Shown: positions 55,131 through 64,000 of the stretch, piece after piece
How positions within the stretch are numbered: the first letter of the stretch is position 1
Layout: each line of letters opens with the position of its first letter
Source of the DNA: Bacteroidetes bacterium HGW-Bacteroidetes-8
GTDB lineage: Bacteria > Bacteroidota > Bacteroidia > Bacteroidales > UBA932
Assembly: GCA_002840895.1 (NCBI GenBank)
Contig: PHCZ01000006.1
Coordinates: 300,938-364,937 of the forward strand
Direction: 5' to 3'
DNA: 64,000 nt
The notes under the pieces: generated by a model
Databases searched by the model: none
Seen by the model: only the letters and a program-made list of their open reading frames with translations
What the model was told of the DNA's origin: nothing
Position numbers and translations under genes: made by a program

Positions 55131-56309
55131 CTATCTTGAGATCCAGTGTTCCGGATTCTGTTTTGTGGTTCCGCTCCATAGCTGGAAGTGGAGTACAGAG
55201 TTGCCCTCGGCCTCGGCAAGAGTTCCAAGTGGCTGCCCGGTTTTGACGGCATCTCCGCTCTTTACAATAACCTTATCTATTTTTGTGTAAAAGGTGTAGT
55301 AGTTACCGTGCTGTACCAGAACGCACTGGTTATAGCCCGGCATCACCAGAATCTGCTTTACAACTCCGTCAAAAACAGAGATTGCCTGGGCATTAAGTGT
55401 GGTAGAGATGTTAACACCATTGTTGAATGGTAGTTTTATATTTTTGAATACAGGGTGATAATGCTGACCGAACTGTTCAATAATGACACCCTCTTTAACC
55501 GGCCAGGGGAGCCTACCTTTGTTGTTCTCGAATTTATCTGAGAGTGCCCTGTCTGCCTCTGCCTCCTTATAGTCTGAGCTCTTTTTCTCCTTGGCAGCCT
55601 CGGCAAGAATCCGCTCAATCTCTCTGTTGAGACGCTCCATCTCCCTTCTCTTTTCGGTGAGTTGCCCCCGGAACTCCCGCTCCTTTTTTGAGAGCTGAGA
55701 GATAATATCTCTGGCTCTCTTCTCCTCCTGAGCAAGTGATTTGTACTCCTGCTCTCTCCTGCGCTGCATTTTAAGGGACTCCATCCGCATATTGGAGAGC
55801 CTGCTCACCTCATCCCGCAGTCTGGTGCTTCTCTCCTTAATAGCCTTTGCACTTGTCTTGAGCGCCTGAGAGTAGCTCTTTAGGTAACTCCACCTTCTGT
55901 ACCCCTGCTCCAGATTGTCGCTTGCGAGCACATAGAGGATCCAGACGGTCTTATCTCTGTGTTTATATGCGTTGTAAACCAGATGCGAGTACCTCTTTTT
56001 AAGATTTGACAGGTCGCTGTTTAGAAGATCTATCTCTTTTGCCTTACGAACAGAGAGGGCATCTATGGTTCGAATCTCCGACTCAATTTGTGCAAGGAGT
56101 CTTTTTCTATTACTAATCTTTCTTTGAATAAAATTGAGCTCCTTGGTGCTTGCAAGCTGTTTAGACTTATTGGCGGCAAGTTGTCTGTCCAGAAATGCGA
56201 TCTCTCTCTCTATCTCCTCTCTTCTTTTGGTCTGCTCCGATATACTTTGTGCTACCACCCCGTACCAGGTGGTCATAAAAACCAGCAATATAAGAGCTCT
56301 TCTAAACAT
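55131..56309 (-). CDS. EnvC-like murein hydrolase activator
   Basis: The 392-aa protein has a signal peptide (LILLVFMTTWYGVVAQS), a long coiled coil (residues ~22-260, rich in Glu/Arg/Lys) and a C-terminal LytM domain. The LytM zinc ligands are replaced: the usual HxxxD site reads NNGVNIS, and the HxH site reads VLHFQLW with the first His lost. It therefore resembles EnvC-type activators that switch on cell-wall amidases and do not cut murein themselves. It follows the TPR gene by 8 bp on the - strand. Confidence 0.88.
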   Translation of the reverse strand: MFRRALILLVFMTTWYGVVAQSISEQTKRREEIEREIAFLDRQLAANKSKQLASTKELNFIQRKISNRKRLLAQIESEIRTIDALSVRKAKEIDLLNSDLSNLKKRYSHLVYNAYKHRDKTVWILYVLASDNLEQGYRRWSYLKSYSQALKTSAKAIKERSTRLRDEVSRLSNMRMESLKMQRRREQEYKSLAQEEKRARDIISQLSKKEREFRGQLTEKRREMERLNREIERILAEAAKEKKSSDYKEAEADRALSDKFENNKGRLPWPVKEGVIIEQFGQHYHPVFKNIKLPFNNGVNISTTLNAQAISVFDGVVKQILVMPGYNQCVLVQHGNYYTFYTKIDKVIVKSGDAVKTGQPLGTLAEAEGNSVLHFQLWSGTTKQNPEHWISR

Positions 56310-56317
56310 ATTTTAAT

Positions 56318-58033
56318 CTATTGTTTTCTCTCTTTTTCCCTTTGACGCGCCTTCTCCTCTATTCCAAGATCCGGATTCAGCTTATGTGCCTGACCCCAGT
56401 AAATGGATGCCAGATCATACTCTTTAAGGGCAAACAGAACCTCTGCATAGTGATCCAGCATCTCTGCACTCTCTTTGCCTCCATATATCATAGCGTGTTT
56501 GAAAACCGCCTTAGCCTCTATATGATTCCCCATCAGGTGAAGAATCCAGGCATATGTATCCAGGTAGGTTGGGTTGTTTGGCTCCGCCTCTATTGTAATC
56601 TTGCTCATCTTGAGGGCCTTTTTGAGTTCCCTTCCGTCCAGGGCAAGAAAGTATGCATAGTTATTAAGGGCAGGTAGTTGGCGCGGCTCCAGCTTTAATG
56701 TCTTATTGTAATATTTGTAGGCCTCTTTTTTGTTCCCGGCCCTGTAGTTCATATCTGCAATGGTGGTGAGGGTATTTACAACGGTTGCACTATCCTTTGT
56801 GTATTTGAGTATCTCCTTGAATGTTAAAATTGAACTCTCCGTCTTACCGCTCTGAACCTGAGCTATCCCTTTGAATTGAAGGAAATCCGGGTCATTGACA
56901 AATTTAACAAGGGCCTCATCGCTCTTCTTCTCCATAGGCTCCCACATCTGCAGATAGTAGATTAGAGAGAGGTACTGTCTGTGTGCCTCTTTTGAGTCGT
57001 AATACCTCTGGAGGTTGTTAAACAGAACTTCCAGAGCCTCACCGCTTTTGTCGCTCTGAACCAGAAACAGGGCGTAGGTATATGTAACGCTGCTATCTTC
57101 AGGGTGTGCACTATAGAGGTTTTGCATCATAGTATCTATCTGCGGTAGGAATGTCTGTATAAAGCGGGTATTTGTAAGGATCTGCTTAATATATGAGACC
57201 TTCATAAAGGGATCGACCTCCCGGTTTGAGAGGAAGGGGTTCATCCGTTCGAAGTAGAGATCGTATTGCCCTTTAACACGATAGATCTCTGCAAGGCCAA
57301 AGCTTGCGGGCATATAATCCGGGGCAAGTGCGAGTGCTTTAAGGTAGTAGCTTTGAGCAATGGAGTCTTTTTGCTGTGCAGCAAAGTTGTCTCCAATAAC
57401 CGAAGCGGTTCTTACAGAGCCGTAGATCTTATCGAACTCCACCAGATACTTCATCGCCTCCTCCTGCCTACCCTGATATATCATAAGGTTATATCGGGTT
57501 AGGCCGGTAGCCTCATTAATTCCAATGGATCTCTCAATATCTGAGAGCACCTCCTCTGCTTTCCCAAACTCCTTCTGTTGAATATAGAGCTCGATTAACC
57601 CTTCATACAGATCGCTCTCAAGAGGATTATCTTCCCGGAGCTTGCTATAGATCTCAATGGCTTTATCGGGCTTGCCCATATAGTCGTATATAGTTGCAAG
57701 TTGTTGCTTGTACCAGTTGTTTGAGGGGTCTTTTTCCGAAGCCTTTAACATCTGTTCCAGAGCCTTTCCTAACTCATTTCGGGAGAGGTGGATGTTTGCT
57801 AAATAGAAATGTGCAGCATCGTTTGAAGAGTCCATTACGGTAATTTGCCGTAGCTGTTTTTCTGCCAGAGTAATGTTTCCAAGGTTGTAATTTTTGAGGG
57901 CCTCAAGGTAGGACAAATTCCCCTGGTTGATCTCTGATTGAGCATATAGAGAGTTGTAATTGACTAAAATAGTGGCAAAAAGAGTTAAGATTGGAAAAAT
58001 ACCGGGTATTCGTATCTTGGAAAAGAGAGACAT
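56318..58033 (-). CDS. TPR-repeat protein, periplasmic
   Basis: The 571-aa protein has a signal peptide (IFPILTLFATILVNYNSLYAQ) and about twelve TPR units along its length (for example AHFYLANIHLSRNELGKALEQMLKAS, shown in parts, and NNYAYFLALDGRELKKALKM). TPR proteins of this position and size assist outer-membrane or envelope assembly. No more precise function can be read. It is the upstream partner of the EnvC-like gene. Confidence 0.85.
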   Translation of the reverse strand: MSLFSKIRIPGIFPILTLFATILVNYNSLYAQSEINQGNLSYLEALKNYNLGNITLAEKQLRQITVMDSSNDAAHFYLANIHLSRNELGKALEQMLKASEKDPSNNWYKQQLATIYDYMGKPDKAIEIYSKLREDNPLESDLYEGLIELYIQQKEFGKAEEVLSDIERSIGINEATGLTRYNLMIYQGRQEEAMKYLVEFDKIYGSVRTASVIGDNFAAQQKDSIAQSYYLKALALAPDYMPASFGLAEIYRVKGQYDLYFERMNPFLSNREVDPFMKVSYIKQILTNTRFIQTFLPQIDTMMQNLYSAHPEDSSVTYTYALFLVQSDKSGEALEVLFNNLQRYYDSKEAHRQYLSLIYYLQMWEPMEKKSDEALVKFVNDPDFLQFKGIAQVQSGKTESSILTFKEILKYTKDSATVVNTLTTIADMNYRAGNKKEAYKYYNKTLKLEPRQLPALNNYAYFLALDGRELKKALKMSKITIEAEPNNPTYLDTYAWILHLMGNHIEAKAVFKHAMIYGGKESAEMLDHYAEVLFALKEYDLASIYWGQAHKLNPDLGIEEKARQREKERKQ

Positions 58034-58073
58034 TGTATCTGTTATTATTGTGTTACAAAGTTAATTAAAATCC

Positions 58074-58081
58074 TACCTTTG
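58074..58081 (+). promoter_or_regulatory. Candidate -7 box for the second ECF sigma gene
   Basis: TACCTTTG matches TAnnTTTG exactly, 92 bp before the sigma-factor ATG. A TTG at 58048-58050 lies 23 nt upstream, somewhat far for the -33 box. Confidence 0.45.
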
Positions 58082-58173
58082 CAAATATCAATCCAATGTT
58101 CATCGGAATGTTGAAATCTTTTTATTGTCGGTGCAACGAAATATTGCTATTTTGCATCTTATAAATACTGTGA

Positions 58174-58725
58174 ATGATAACTTCAAAAAGGGAATTTCTC
58201 GACGAGAAGGAGTTGTTACGTGCCTGTGTAAAACAGGATCCTAGGGCACAACGCACTCTTTATGAGTTGTACTCTCCAAAAATGCTTACGGTTTGTTTGA
58301 GATACGTAGGTGATAAGGAGCGTGCCAGAGACATTCTACACGACGGTTTCATAACAGTGTTTGAAAAGATTGAAAGTTATAACGGCACCGGTTCATTTGA
58401 GGGGTGGCTAAGGCGTATCTTCGTAAATACTGCCTTAATGTCCCTGAGAAAAGGAGATGTGCTCAAGTTTTCAGATGAGTTAAGTGATGTGGGGAGGGAG
58501 CTGTCGGTTGAGAGTACAGTTTTGGGGAAGATATCATCACAGGAGTTAATGAAACTTATCTCACAGATGCCGGCCGGGTTTCGCGCTGTATTTAATATGT
58601 ACGCAATTGAGGGTTACAGCCATCAGGAGATTGCAAAAGAGTTTAATATAAGCGAGGGGAGCTCCAGGTCGCAGCTAAGCAGAGCAAGAGTATGGTTACA
58701 GGAGAGGCTGGAAGATATTAGATAG
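58174..58725 (+). CDS. ECF RNA polymerase sigma factor
   Basis: The 183-aa protein has sigma region 2 (DPRAQRTLYELYSPKMLTVCLRYVG, given here in parts, and ARDILHDGFITVFEKI) and region 4 (MPAGFRAVFNMYAIEGYSHQ and the helix-turn-helix IAKEFNISEGSSRSQLSRAR). It lies 20 bp before a gene for a membrane-anchored beta-barrel protein. That protein is probably its regulator or target. Confidence 0.93.
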   Translation: MITSKREFLDEKELLRACVKQDPRAQRTLYELYSPKMLTVCLRYVGDKERARDILHDGFITVFEKIESYNGTGSFEGWLRRIFVNTALMSLRKGDVLKFSDELSDVGRELSVESTVLGKISSQELMKLISQMPAGFRAVFNMYAIEGYSHQEIAKEFNISEGSSRSQLSRARVWLQERLEDIR

Positions 58726-58745
58726 TTAAAGAGAAATTAGATATA

Positions 58746-60014
58746 ATGGATAACAGAGAGTTTGATAAAAGAGTTCGTGAACTGATGGAGGGACATCTGG
58801 AGATGCCCGACAGCGGCTTGTGGGACTCAATCGCCACCTCTCTGGCGCAGAGGAAGCGTGCAAGAGTGCTCTATATGAGAAGAGCGTTGCTTGGCACTGC
58901 TGCAGTTGCGGCATCGTTGGCACTAATTTTCTTCCTGGACTCCGGGGAGAGTACACTCCCTTCTCAAAAAGCAGTAATTGAAAATCTCGCACAAGAGATT
59001 GCAACAACTCCGGAGATAGCTGTAACCGAGTCAGAAACAGCGCATAGCTCAACAACTGCTGCCAAAGCAGTAAGAGGAGAGAGTGTAATCAGTTCAGATA
59101 AAATTCACATTAAAGATGGGAATAAAGAGTTGACTGCCCAGGTTTTACCGGAGCAAAAGGGAGAGGAGAGGGTAGTTGCTGTTCATCAGGAGAACCGGGA
59201 GAGTGCTAAAGAGACGGCTAAAGAGCCAATCAAGGTGTCAGCTCAGGAATCAGTTAAAGAGCCAATCAAGGTGTCAGTTCAAGAGTCAGTTAAAGAGCCT
59301 GCCAAAAAAGCAGAGGATAAGAGTTATCTTTTTGAAAACAGCTATAATAGAAGATCCCACAGAAGGGGATCTACACTGTTGGCAGTATCTACCAATATCT
59401 CACCCTCTACAGCCAGCAACTCTGTCTCTCTTATGGGACTCAGCCAGGCCCAGAGTGGTTATATTGTTAGTAATGTGGTCTCTACAATTCAAAAAGCCTA
59501 TGTACCTCAGGAGGTTATATCAAACACAAAATTTCTGATGCCAATATCACTGGGCGTACAGGCTCAGCTTCCTCTTAACGGAAGGTTGTCGGTTGCGACA
59601 GGTCTTAACTACACACTTCTCTTCTCTCACTATGATGCAATATCCAGAGATGAGACCAGGGAGACTCAGCAGACACTTCACTATATAGGAGTTCCGGTTA
59701 ACCTCTACTATAATCTTTTTAACAAGGAGAGCCTTAGGGTATATATCTCAACAGGGGTAGCGGCAGAGAAGGGACTCTATGCAGATTACAAAGTTTTTGA
59801 GAGCGGAGTAAGAAGAACTTACGGGCAATCTATTGAGGGGCTTCAGTGGTCTGTCAATGGAGGGTTTGGGGTAGAGTTTCAGGTAAACAACTCAGCCGGT
59901 CTATATTTTGATCCGTCAGTAGCATACTATTTTGATAACAACCAGCCCCTTAGCATAAGGAGCTCTCAGCCGCTTCAATTCAAATTTGAACTTGGTTTCA
60001 GGTTCAGGCTCTAA
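58746..60014 (+). CDS. Anti-sigma-like inner-membrane anchor joined to an outer-membrane beta barrel
   Basis: The 422-aa protein has a short cytoplasmic N-terminus (MDNREFDKRVRELMEGHLEM, PDSGLWDSIATSL) resembling the anti-sigma start of Bacteroidetes proteins, one membrane helix at about 43-63 (LLGTAAVAASLALIFFLD), a ~140-residue periplasmic linker with KEPIKVS-QESV repeats, and a C-terminal PorT-like barrel (LPISLGVQAQLPLNGRLS through FKFELGFRFRL). One chain thus spans the inner membrane, periplasm and outer membrane. Its place directly after the ECF sigma gene fits a signal-transfer role, which is inferred. Confidence 0.8.
   Translation: MDNREFDKRVRELMEGHLEMPDSGLWDSIATSLAQRKRARVLYMRRALLGTAAVAASLALIFFLDSGESTLPSQKAVIENLAQEIATTPEIAVTESETAHSSTTAAKAVRGESVISSDKIHIKDGNKELTAQVLPEQKGEERVVAVHQENRESAKETAKEPIKVSAQESVKEPIKVSVQESVKEPAKKAEDKSYLFENSYNRRSHRRGSTLLAVSTNISPSTASNSVSLMGLSQAQSGYIVSNVVSTIQKAYVPQEVISNTKFLMPISLGVQAQLPLNGRLSVATGLNYTLLFSHYDAISRDETRETQQTLHYIGVPVNLYYNLFNKESLRVYISTGVAAEKGLYADYKVFESGVRRTYGQSIEGLQWSVNGGFGVEFQVNNSAGLYFDPSVAYYFDNNQPLSIRSSQPLQFKFELGFRFRL
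59220..59299 (+). repeat. 36-bp tandem repeats in the periplasmic linker
   Basis: Units at 59220-59255 and 59256-59291 plus a partial unit encode KEPIKVSAQESV, KEPIKVSVQESV and KEP. The repeat length of 12 residues keeps the frame, so linker length may vary between strains. Confidence 0.8.
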
Positions 60015-60050
60015 TACTCTTTTTATAACTATATTTACAAAAAAAAAGAG

Positions 60051-61070
60051 TTGTCTAAAGTTGCCGTAGTAATATTAAACTGGAACGGGAAGCACTATCT
60101 GGAGAGGTTTCTTCATCTGTTGATAGAACGCACAAAGATTGCCAATGTAGAGATTGTCATCGCAGATAACTGCTCTAATGACGGTTCTCAGGCGTGGATA
60201 AAAGAGAAACATCCCACACTCACACTTATAGAATTTGACAGGAACTATGGTTTCACAGGGGGCTATAACAAAGCTCTTGAGCACATAGATGCAGAGTACT
60301 ACCTGCTTCTCAACTCAGACGTTGAGGTTACCACAGGCTGGCTGCAGCCGCTAATCTCTGCAATGGACAAAAACCCGAAGGTGGGTATATCTATGCCTAA
60401 GATAAAATCTGCTTTTGACAGAGATATGTTTGAGTATGCCGGGGCTTGCGGGGGGTATCTGGATGTACTTGGATTTCCGTTTTGCAGGGGGAGGATTCTC
60501 TCCAACATCGAGAAAGATACTGCACAGTACAATATGGATAGGGAGATATTCTGGGCATCGGGTGCCGCTTTTATGATTAGATCTTCTCTTTTCCACTCTC
60601 TCAAAGGCTTTGACGATACATTTTTTGCACATATGGAGGAGATAGACCTCTGCTGGAGGGCTAAACTTAATGGTTGGCAGGTGTGGGTATATCCGGACTC
60701 TGTTGTATATCACGTAGGAGGAGGAACCCTCCCGAATGACTCGCCTCTTAAGCTCTACTATAACTATAGAAATAACCTCCTAATGCTTTACAAGAACCTG
60801 CCGGGTAACAGGCTGCATCTGATTCTCTTTATAAGAATGCTCCTGGACGGAGCATCTGCCCTTCTCTATCTGGTTCAGGGTAAAAGAGAGCTGTTCAAAT
60901 CTGTAATGCGAGCTCACGACAAATTCCTGGAGATGAAAAAAGAGATTGTAAGAGATGAGCAGCTGTGCAGCCGAAAAATAGACTCAGTCTATAAGGGGAG
61001 TATAGTTCTATCCTTTTTCCTCCACTTTATGAAGTTGAAATTTATTGATATCGGTCCTGATATCAAATAG
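60051..61070 (+). CDS. Family 2 glycosyltransferase
   Basis: The 339-aa protein starts with TTG (SKVAVVILNWNGKHYLERFL), a typical GT2 N-terminus. It has IADNCSNDGSQAWI, the metal-site-like LLLNSDVEV, FWASGAAFMIRSSLF and EEIDLCWRAKLNGW. A hydrophobic amphipathic segment near the C-terminus suggests membrane attachment. It probably transfers a sugar (rhamnosyl-like enzymes have this layout) to a surface glycan. Its end overlaps murF by 8 bp, convergently. Confidence 0.9.
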   Translation: MSKVAVVILNWNGKHYLERFLHLLIERTKIANVEIVIADNCSNDGSQAWIKEKHPTLTLIEFDRNYGFTGGYNKALEHIDAEYYLLLNSDVEVTTGWLQPLISAMDKNPKVGISMPKIKSAFDRDMFEYAGACGGYLDVLGFPFCRGRILSNIEKDTAQYNMDREIFWASGAAFMIRSSLFHSLKGFDDTFFAHMEEIDLCWRAKLNGWQVWVYPDSVVYHVGGGTLPNDSPLKLYYNYRNNLLMLYKNLPGNRLHLILFIRMLLDGASALLYLVQGKRELFKSVMRAHDKFLEMKKEIVRDEQLCSRKIDSVYKGSIVLSFFLHFMKLKFIDIGPDIK

Positions 61071-62379
61071 TATCCAGCACCTTTTCCAGCCTTGTTCCTC
61101 TTGAACCTTTTATCAGGAATGTCATCCCCTTTGGTGGGTTGCTCTCCAGGAAGAGGCGAAGATCTGCAGATGTTTTAAAGAATAGAGCATTTTTGTAGAG
61201 GTAGTCATCTCCCTTTGCAGCACACTCAAACTCGGAGCCCACAAAAAAGAGCAGTGAAGGGTTAAGCTGTATGATAAGATCCAGAATCTCCCTGTGCTCC
61301 ATTTGAGAGTCCTCTCCAAGTTCGAGCATATCTCCAATTACCAGCGCTCTGTTTTTACACTCCATTCTTTTGAAATTCTCCAAAGCTGCCCTCATACTGG
61401 TTGGGTTTGCATTGTATGCATCTACAATCAGAGTGTTGTACTTTCCCTTTATCAGCTGACTTCTGTTGTTGGATGGAGCATAGCTCTCAATTGCCTGTGC
61501 AGATAGTTCGGGGTCCGTCTCCATAAACTCACCCACTGCCAAGGCTGCAAGTACGTTATCTGCATTATACCCTCCAATAAGCTTTGTTTTAATCTCTCTT
61601 GAGGAGTTCAGGACCATCTTCAGATATGGATTCTCTGCAGTTGGCTCACAAATAGTGACCCTCTGTTCAGATACTCCATATGGAATAGCCCTGAGTCTTA
61701 CTCTGCTTGCAACCATTTCGCGCAGATGAGGGTTGTCACTATTATAGAGTACCGTTCCGTAGCTTTTGTCCAAATAGTCGTATAGTTCGCCCTTTGTCTT
61801 TTTCACCCCTTCAAAGGAGCCGAAACCCAGCAAGTGTGCCTTGCCAACATTGGTTATCAGACCTATGTTGGGCTGAGCAATGGATGAGAGCAGCTCAATC
61901 TCTCCGGGTGCACTTGCCCCCATCTCAATGACCGCCACCTGAGTGCTTTTATCTAATTTTAAAATTGTGAGGGGCACTCCAATGTGGTTATTTAGGTTAC
62001 CTGTGGTTGAGTTTACCTTGTACTTTGTGGAGAGAACGGCGGTGATTAACTCTTTTGTTGTGGTCTTTCCGTTTGAGCCGGTGAGTGCTACAACCGGAAC
62101 CTTGAGTATACGGCGATGGTGGGCAGCCAGCATCTGGAGAGTCTCCAGTACATTTTGGGTATAGATAACTCTAGGGTCATCTGAGCCGGTATCTTCATCT
62201 ACCACAGCATAGGAGGCTCCATCTTCCAGAGATTTGAGAGCAAAATGGTTTCCATTGAAATTTTCTCCTTTGAGTGCAAAGAAGATTGAGCCCCGGGTTA
62301 TGTTTCTGCTGTCAGTTGAGACTCCCTCAGAGTTTAGGTAGAGCTCATATAGTTGTGATAGTTCGTATCTGTTTGACAT
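61063..62379 (-). CDS. murF: UDP-N-acetylmuramoyl-tripeptide--D-alanyl-D-alanine ligase
   Basis: MurF adds D-Ala-D-Ala to complete the peptidoglycan precursor. The 438-aa protein has STDSRNITRGSIFFALKGENF, the ATP site VALTGSNGKTTTKELI, NLNNHIGVPLTIL, IEMGASAPGEI, and the C-terminal VDAYNANPTSMRAAL and GDMLELGEDS motifs. All are typical and the length is normal. Confidence 0.96.
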   Translation of the reverse strand: MSNRYELSQLYELYLNSEGVSTDSRNITRGSIFFALKGENFNGNHFALKSLEDGASYAVVDEDTGSDDPRVIYTQNVLETLQMLAAHHRRILKVPVVALTGSNGKTTTKELITAVLSTKYKVNSTTGNLNNHIGVPLTILKLDKSTQVAVIEMGASAPGEIELLSSIAQPNIGLITNVGKAHLLGFGSFEGVKKTKGELYDYLDKSYGTVLYNSDNPHLREMVASRVRLRAIPYGVSEQRVTICEPTAENPYLKMVLNSSREIKTKLIGGYNADNVLAALAVGEFMETDPELSAQAIESYAPSNNRSQLIKGKYNTLIVDAYNANPTSMRAALENFKRMECKNRALVIGDMLELGEDSQMEHREILDLIIQLNPSLLFFVGSEFECAAKGDDYLYKNALFFKTSADLRLFLESNPPKGMTFLIKGSRGTRLEKVLDTI

Positions 62380-62438
62380 TATTAACGGAGGGTTATTATA
62401 TAGTTAAATGAATATTAAGGAGTTTTATAATCTTAATT

Positions 62439-62873
62439 CTATTTTCGCCCGGTAGAGCCGAAGCCACCATCGCCTCTCTCACTCTCATCCAGAGTGTCAC
62501 ACTCAAGCCAGGTTGCCTTTTCATATTTTGCAATAACCATCTGCGCTATTCGCTCTCCCGGGTTAAGAGAGAAGGGTTCATTAGAGAGGTTTACAAGAAT
62601 GATTCTAATCTCTCCTCTGTAATCTGCATCAATGGTTCCGGGGCTGTTCACTATCCCTATCCCGTGCTTTACGGCAAGACCGCTTCTTGGTCTTATCTGA
62701 GCCTCATAGCCGGTTGGCAGTTGAATGTGAAGGCCTGTGGGCACCAACACTCTCTCCAGGGGTGCTACCACCATCGTCTCATCTATATTTGCCCTCAGAT
62801 CCATACCGGCTGAGTGTTCGGTAGCATACTCGGGAAGAGGGAATTTGGAGTGATTTAGAATTTTAACTTCCAT
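62439..62873 (-). CDS. dut: dUTP diphosphatase
   Basis: Dut hydrolyses dUTP to dUMP, keeping uracil out of DNA. The 144-aa protein has all five dUTPase motifs: [42 protein letters not shown] and [10 protein letters not shown]. Its start overlaps the end of the flippase gene by 19 bp, so they are likely co-transcribed. Confidence 0.97.
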   Translation of the reverse strand: MEVKILNHSKFPLPEYATEHSAGMDLRANIDETMVVAPLERVLVPTGLHIQLPTGYEAQIRPRSGLAVKHGIGIVNSPGTIDADYRGEIRIILVNLSNEPFSLNPGERIAQMVIAKYEKATWLECDTLDESERGDGGFGSTGRK

Positions 62874-64000
62874 AGGGAGATCTTCTCAATTTTTAGATAG
62901 GTTAATATATATATGAAGATTAAAACAGTTCTGATTGTGTAGTTTAGGGCGATACCCAAATCCGGAATCAATGCTACAACAGCGTAGAGGGCCAGCCCGG
63001 TGACTATGTACCAGGCTATCCTGCCCCAGCGGTATGGAATTGGATAGTGCTTGTTCCCCAGATGTATGCTCACCAAGAGCATAACGAGATAGCTTAGCAG
63101 ATGCCCCCAGGCTGCTGCGTGGTAGGAGTACAACGGCATAAAGATTATGTTTATCGCAATGGTAACGGGAAGTCCGGCAGTTGTTATTAATATGGCATAG
63201 TTAGTCTTTCCGGAGAGCTTGTACCACATAGATACGTTGAAATTTATCCCCAGTATCAGATAGGAGAGGAGCATAACAGGAACAATAGAGAGTCCCTCCC
63301 GAAAATCTTTCCCAAGGACAATCTGGATTATATCGAGATAGAAAAGAATTCCCAAAAAGATTAGCATTCCGAATGCTGTAAAGTGCTCCATAACTTTGGC
63401 GTAGAGCTCTTTTGACCCCTTTTCTCCCTCTCTTGAGAAGAAGAAGGGCTCTGCAGCAAACCGAAACATCTGAATGAATAGCATCATAAGGGTTGCAATC
63501 TTTATTCCTGCCTGAAAGACCCCGAGATCTGCCTCCCAAATGTTACCCTCAGGGCTGAAAAAGCGGAAAAGGGGGCGATCTATAAAGTCGTTTAATATTC
63601 CGGGCAGGCCGGCCACCATAATAGGTAGTGAGTAGAGCATCATCTCCCTCCACAACTTTGGGGAGAATGAGAGTTTTATCTTTAGAAGATCGGGTATAAA
63701 TATGATTAAAGATACTACTGCACTCAAAAATATGGCAAAGAGTATATAGGTGAAATCTGGGGTTGACGAAATAAAAGATGAGAGAAAAGATCCCGGATTT
63801 TTAGCGAGATATACCGGAACTACAAAGAAAAGCAGAAGGTTAAAGGTAGTCTCAGAGAAGATCTTTATGCTTTTAAAAACAGCAAACTTTACTGGCCTGT
63901 TCTCAAAGCGTAGTTTTGCGAAGAGTATGGCAGTGACGGAGTCCATAGCGAGAATTCCTGCAACATACACAATTATAAACTTATAGCTGCCATAGCCTAA
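62855..64000 (-). CDS. Polysaccharide flippase (Wzx/MATE-like), 5' end outside the window
   Basis: The frame stays open to the right edge (the codons before the GTG at 63970 read [10 protein letters not shown]), so only the C-terminal ~382 residues are present. Hydrophobic helices alternate with short loops (for example [36 protein letters not shown] and [19 protein letters not shown]), the pattern of oligosaccharide/lipid-II-type flippases of ~480 aa. It exports lipid-linked glycan units. The polysaccharide is unknown. Confidence 0.85.
   Translation of the reverse strand, partial: LGYGSYKFIIVYVAGILAMDSVTAILFAKLRFENRPVKFAVFKSIKIFSETTFNLLLFFVVPVYLAKNPGSFLSSFISSTPDFTYILFAIFLSAVVSLIIFIPDLLKIKLSFSPKLWREMMLYSLPIMVAGLPGILNDFIDRPLFRFFSPEGNIWEADLGVFQAGIKIATLMMLFIQMFRFAAEPFFFSREGEKGSKELYAKVMEHFTAFGMLIFLGILFYLDIIQIVLGKDFREGLSIVPVMLLSYLILGINFNVSMWYKLSGKTNYAILITTAGLPVTIAINIIFMPLYSYHAAAWGHLLSYLVMLLVSIHLGNKHYPIPYRWGRIAWYIVTGLALYAVVALIPDLGIALNYTIRTVLIFIYILTYLKIEKISLWKLKF

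Noticed and set aside
56065-56085. GGTTCGAATCTCC resembling a tRNA T-arm
   Set aside because: It lies inside the EnvC-like gene, and no acceptor or anticodon arms can be formed around it.

Overview
The window looks like a chromosomal segment of a Bacteroidota genome, most likely order Bacteroidales. The evidence is a SusC/SusD pair under an ECF sigma/FecR regulator, BACON-domain and Por-type surface proteins, a TGS-type nucleoside kinase, several exact TAnnTTTG promoter -7 boxes, and no obvious Shine-Dalgarno sites. No rRNA or tRNA gene was recognised. The last gene, a flippase, runs off the right edge.

Left third (1-14.5 kb): a complete type I-B-like CRISPR-Cas locus, all on the + strand, in the order cas6-cas5-cas3-cas8-cas7, hairpin, cas4-cas1-cas2. 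A ~225-bp leader follows. It carries a boxA-like element, a terminator-shaped hairpin and a good promoter. The array has 91 repeats of 30 bp and 90 spacers (8373-14264). Three spacer pairs are variants of the same protospacers, which records repeated exposure to related invaders. The array ends on an intact repeat that directly abuts the 3' remnant of a broken gene, followed by a strong terminator.

Middle (14.6-26.7 kb): a DUF4954 left-handed beta-helix protein, glmS, an unusual fusion of a cysteine-synthase-like PLP domain to a DapF-like domain that has lost both catalytic cysteines, and a secreted creatininase-family protein. The leucine operon leuA-leuC-leuD-leuB follows on the - strand. 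It is preceded by a leader peptide with four consecutive Leu codons and an attenuator terminator. leuC carries an in-frame 30-bp tandem-repeat expansion.

Middle right (26.8-43.4 kb): an ECF sigma/FecR/SusC/SusD uptake cluster with a double-thioredoxin protein. Convergent to it are a BACON-LRR-M64 peptidase lipoprotein, a GH16 glucanase, a nuclease lipoprotein, rlmF and a sensor kinase. Right (43.6-64 kb): mostly housekeeping genes. These are panC-panD-flippase, an aspartate-racemase-like protein, a PfkB kinase, a deoxynucleoside kinase, pcm, a metallo-hydrolase, a lytic transglycosylase, uvrA, a nucleoside kinase, an EnvC-like activator, a TPR protein, a second ECF sigma factor with an adjoining membrane-bridging beta-barrel protein, a glycosyltransferase, murF, dut and a partial Wzx-like flippase.

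The most striking non-coding structure is a family of three diverged ~120-bp elements at 21383-21501, 24961-25080 (-) and 43484-43603. Each has imperfect ~16-bp terminal inverted repeats of the CTGACAGTRTTYTGTG type and a shared central block. They look like a MITE-like mobile family, and two copies supply the stop codon of the adjacent gene.
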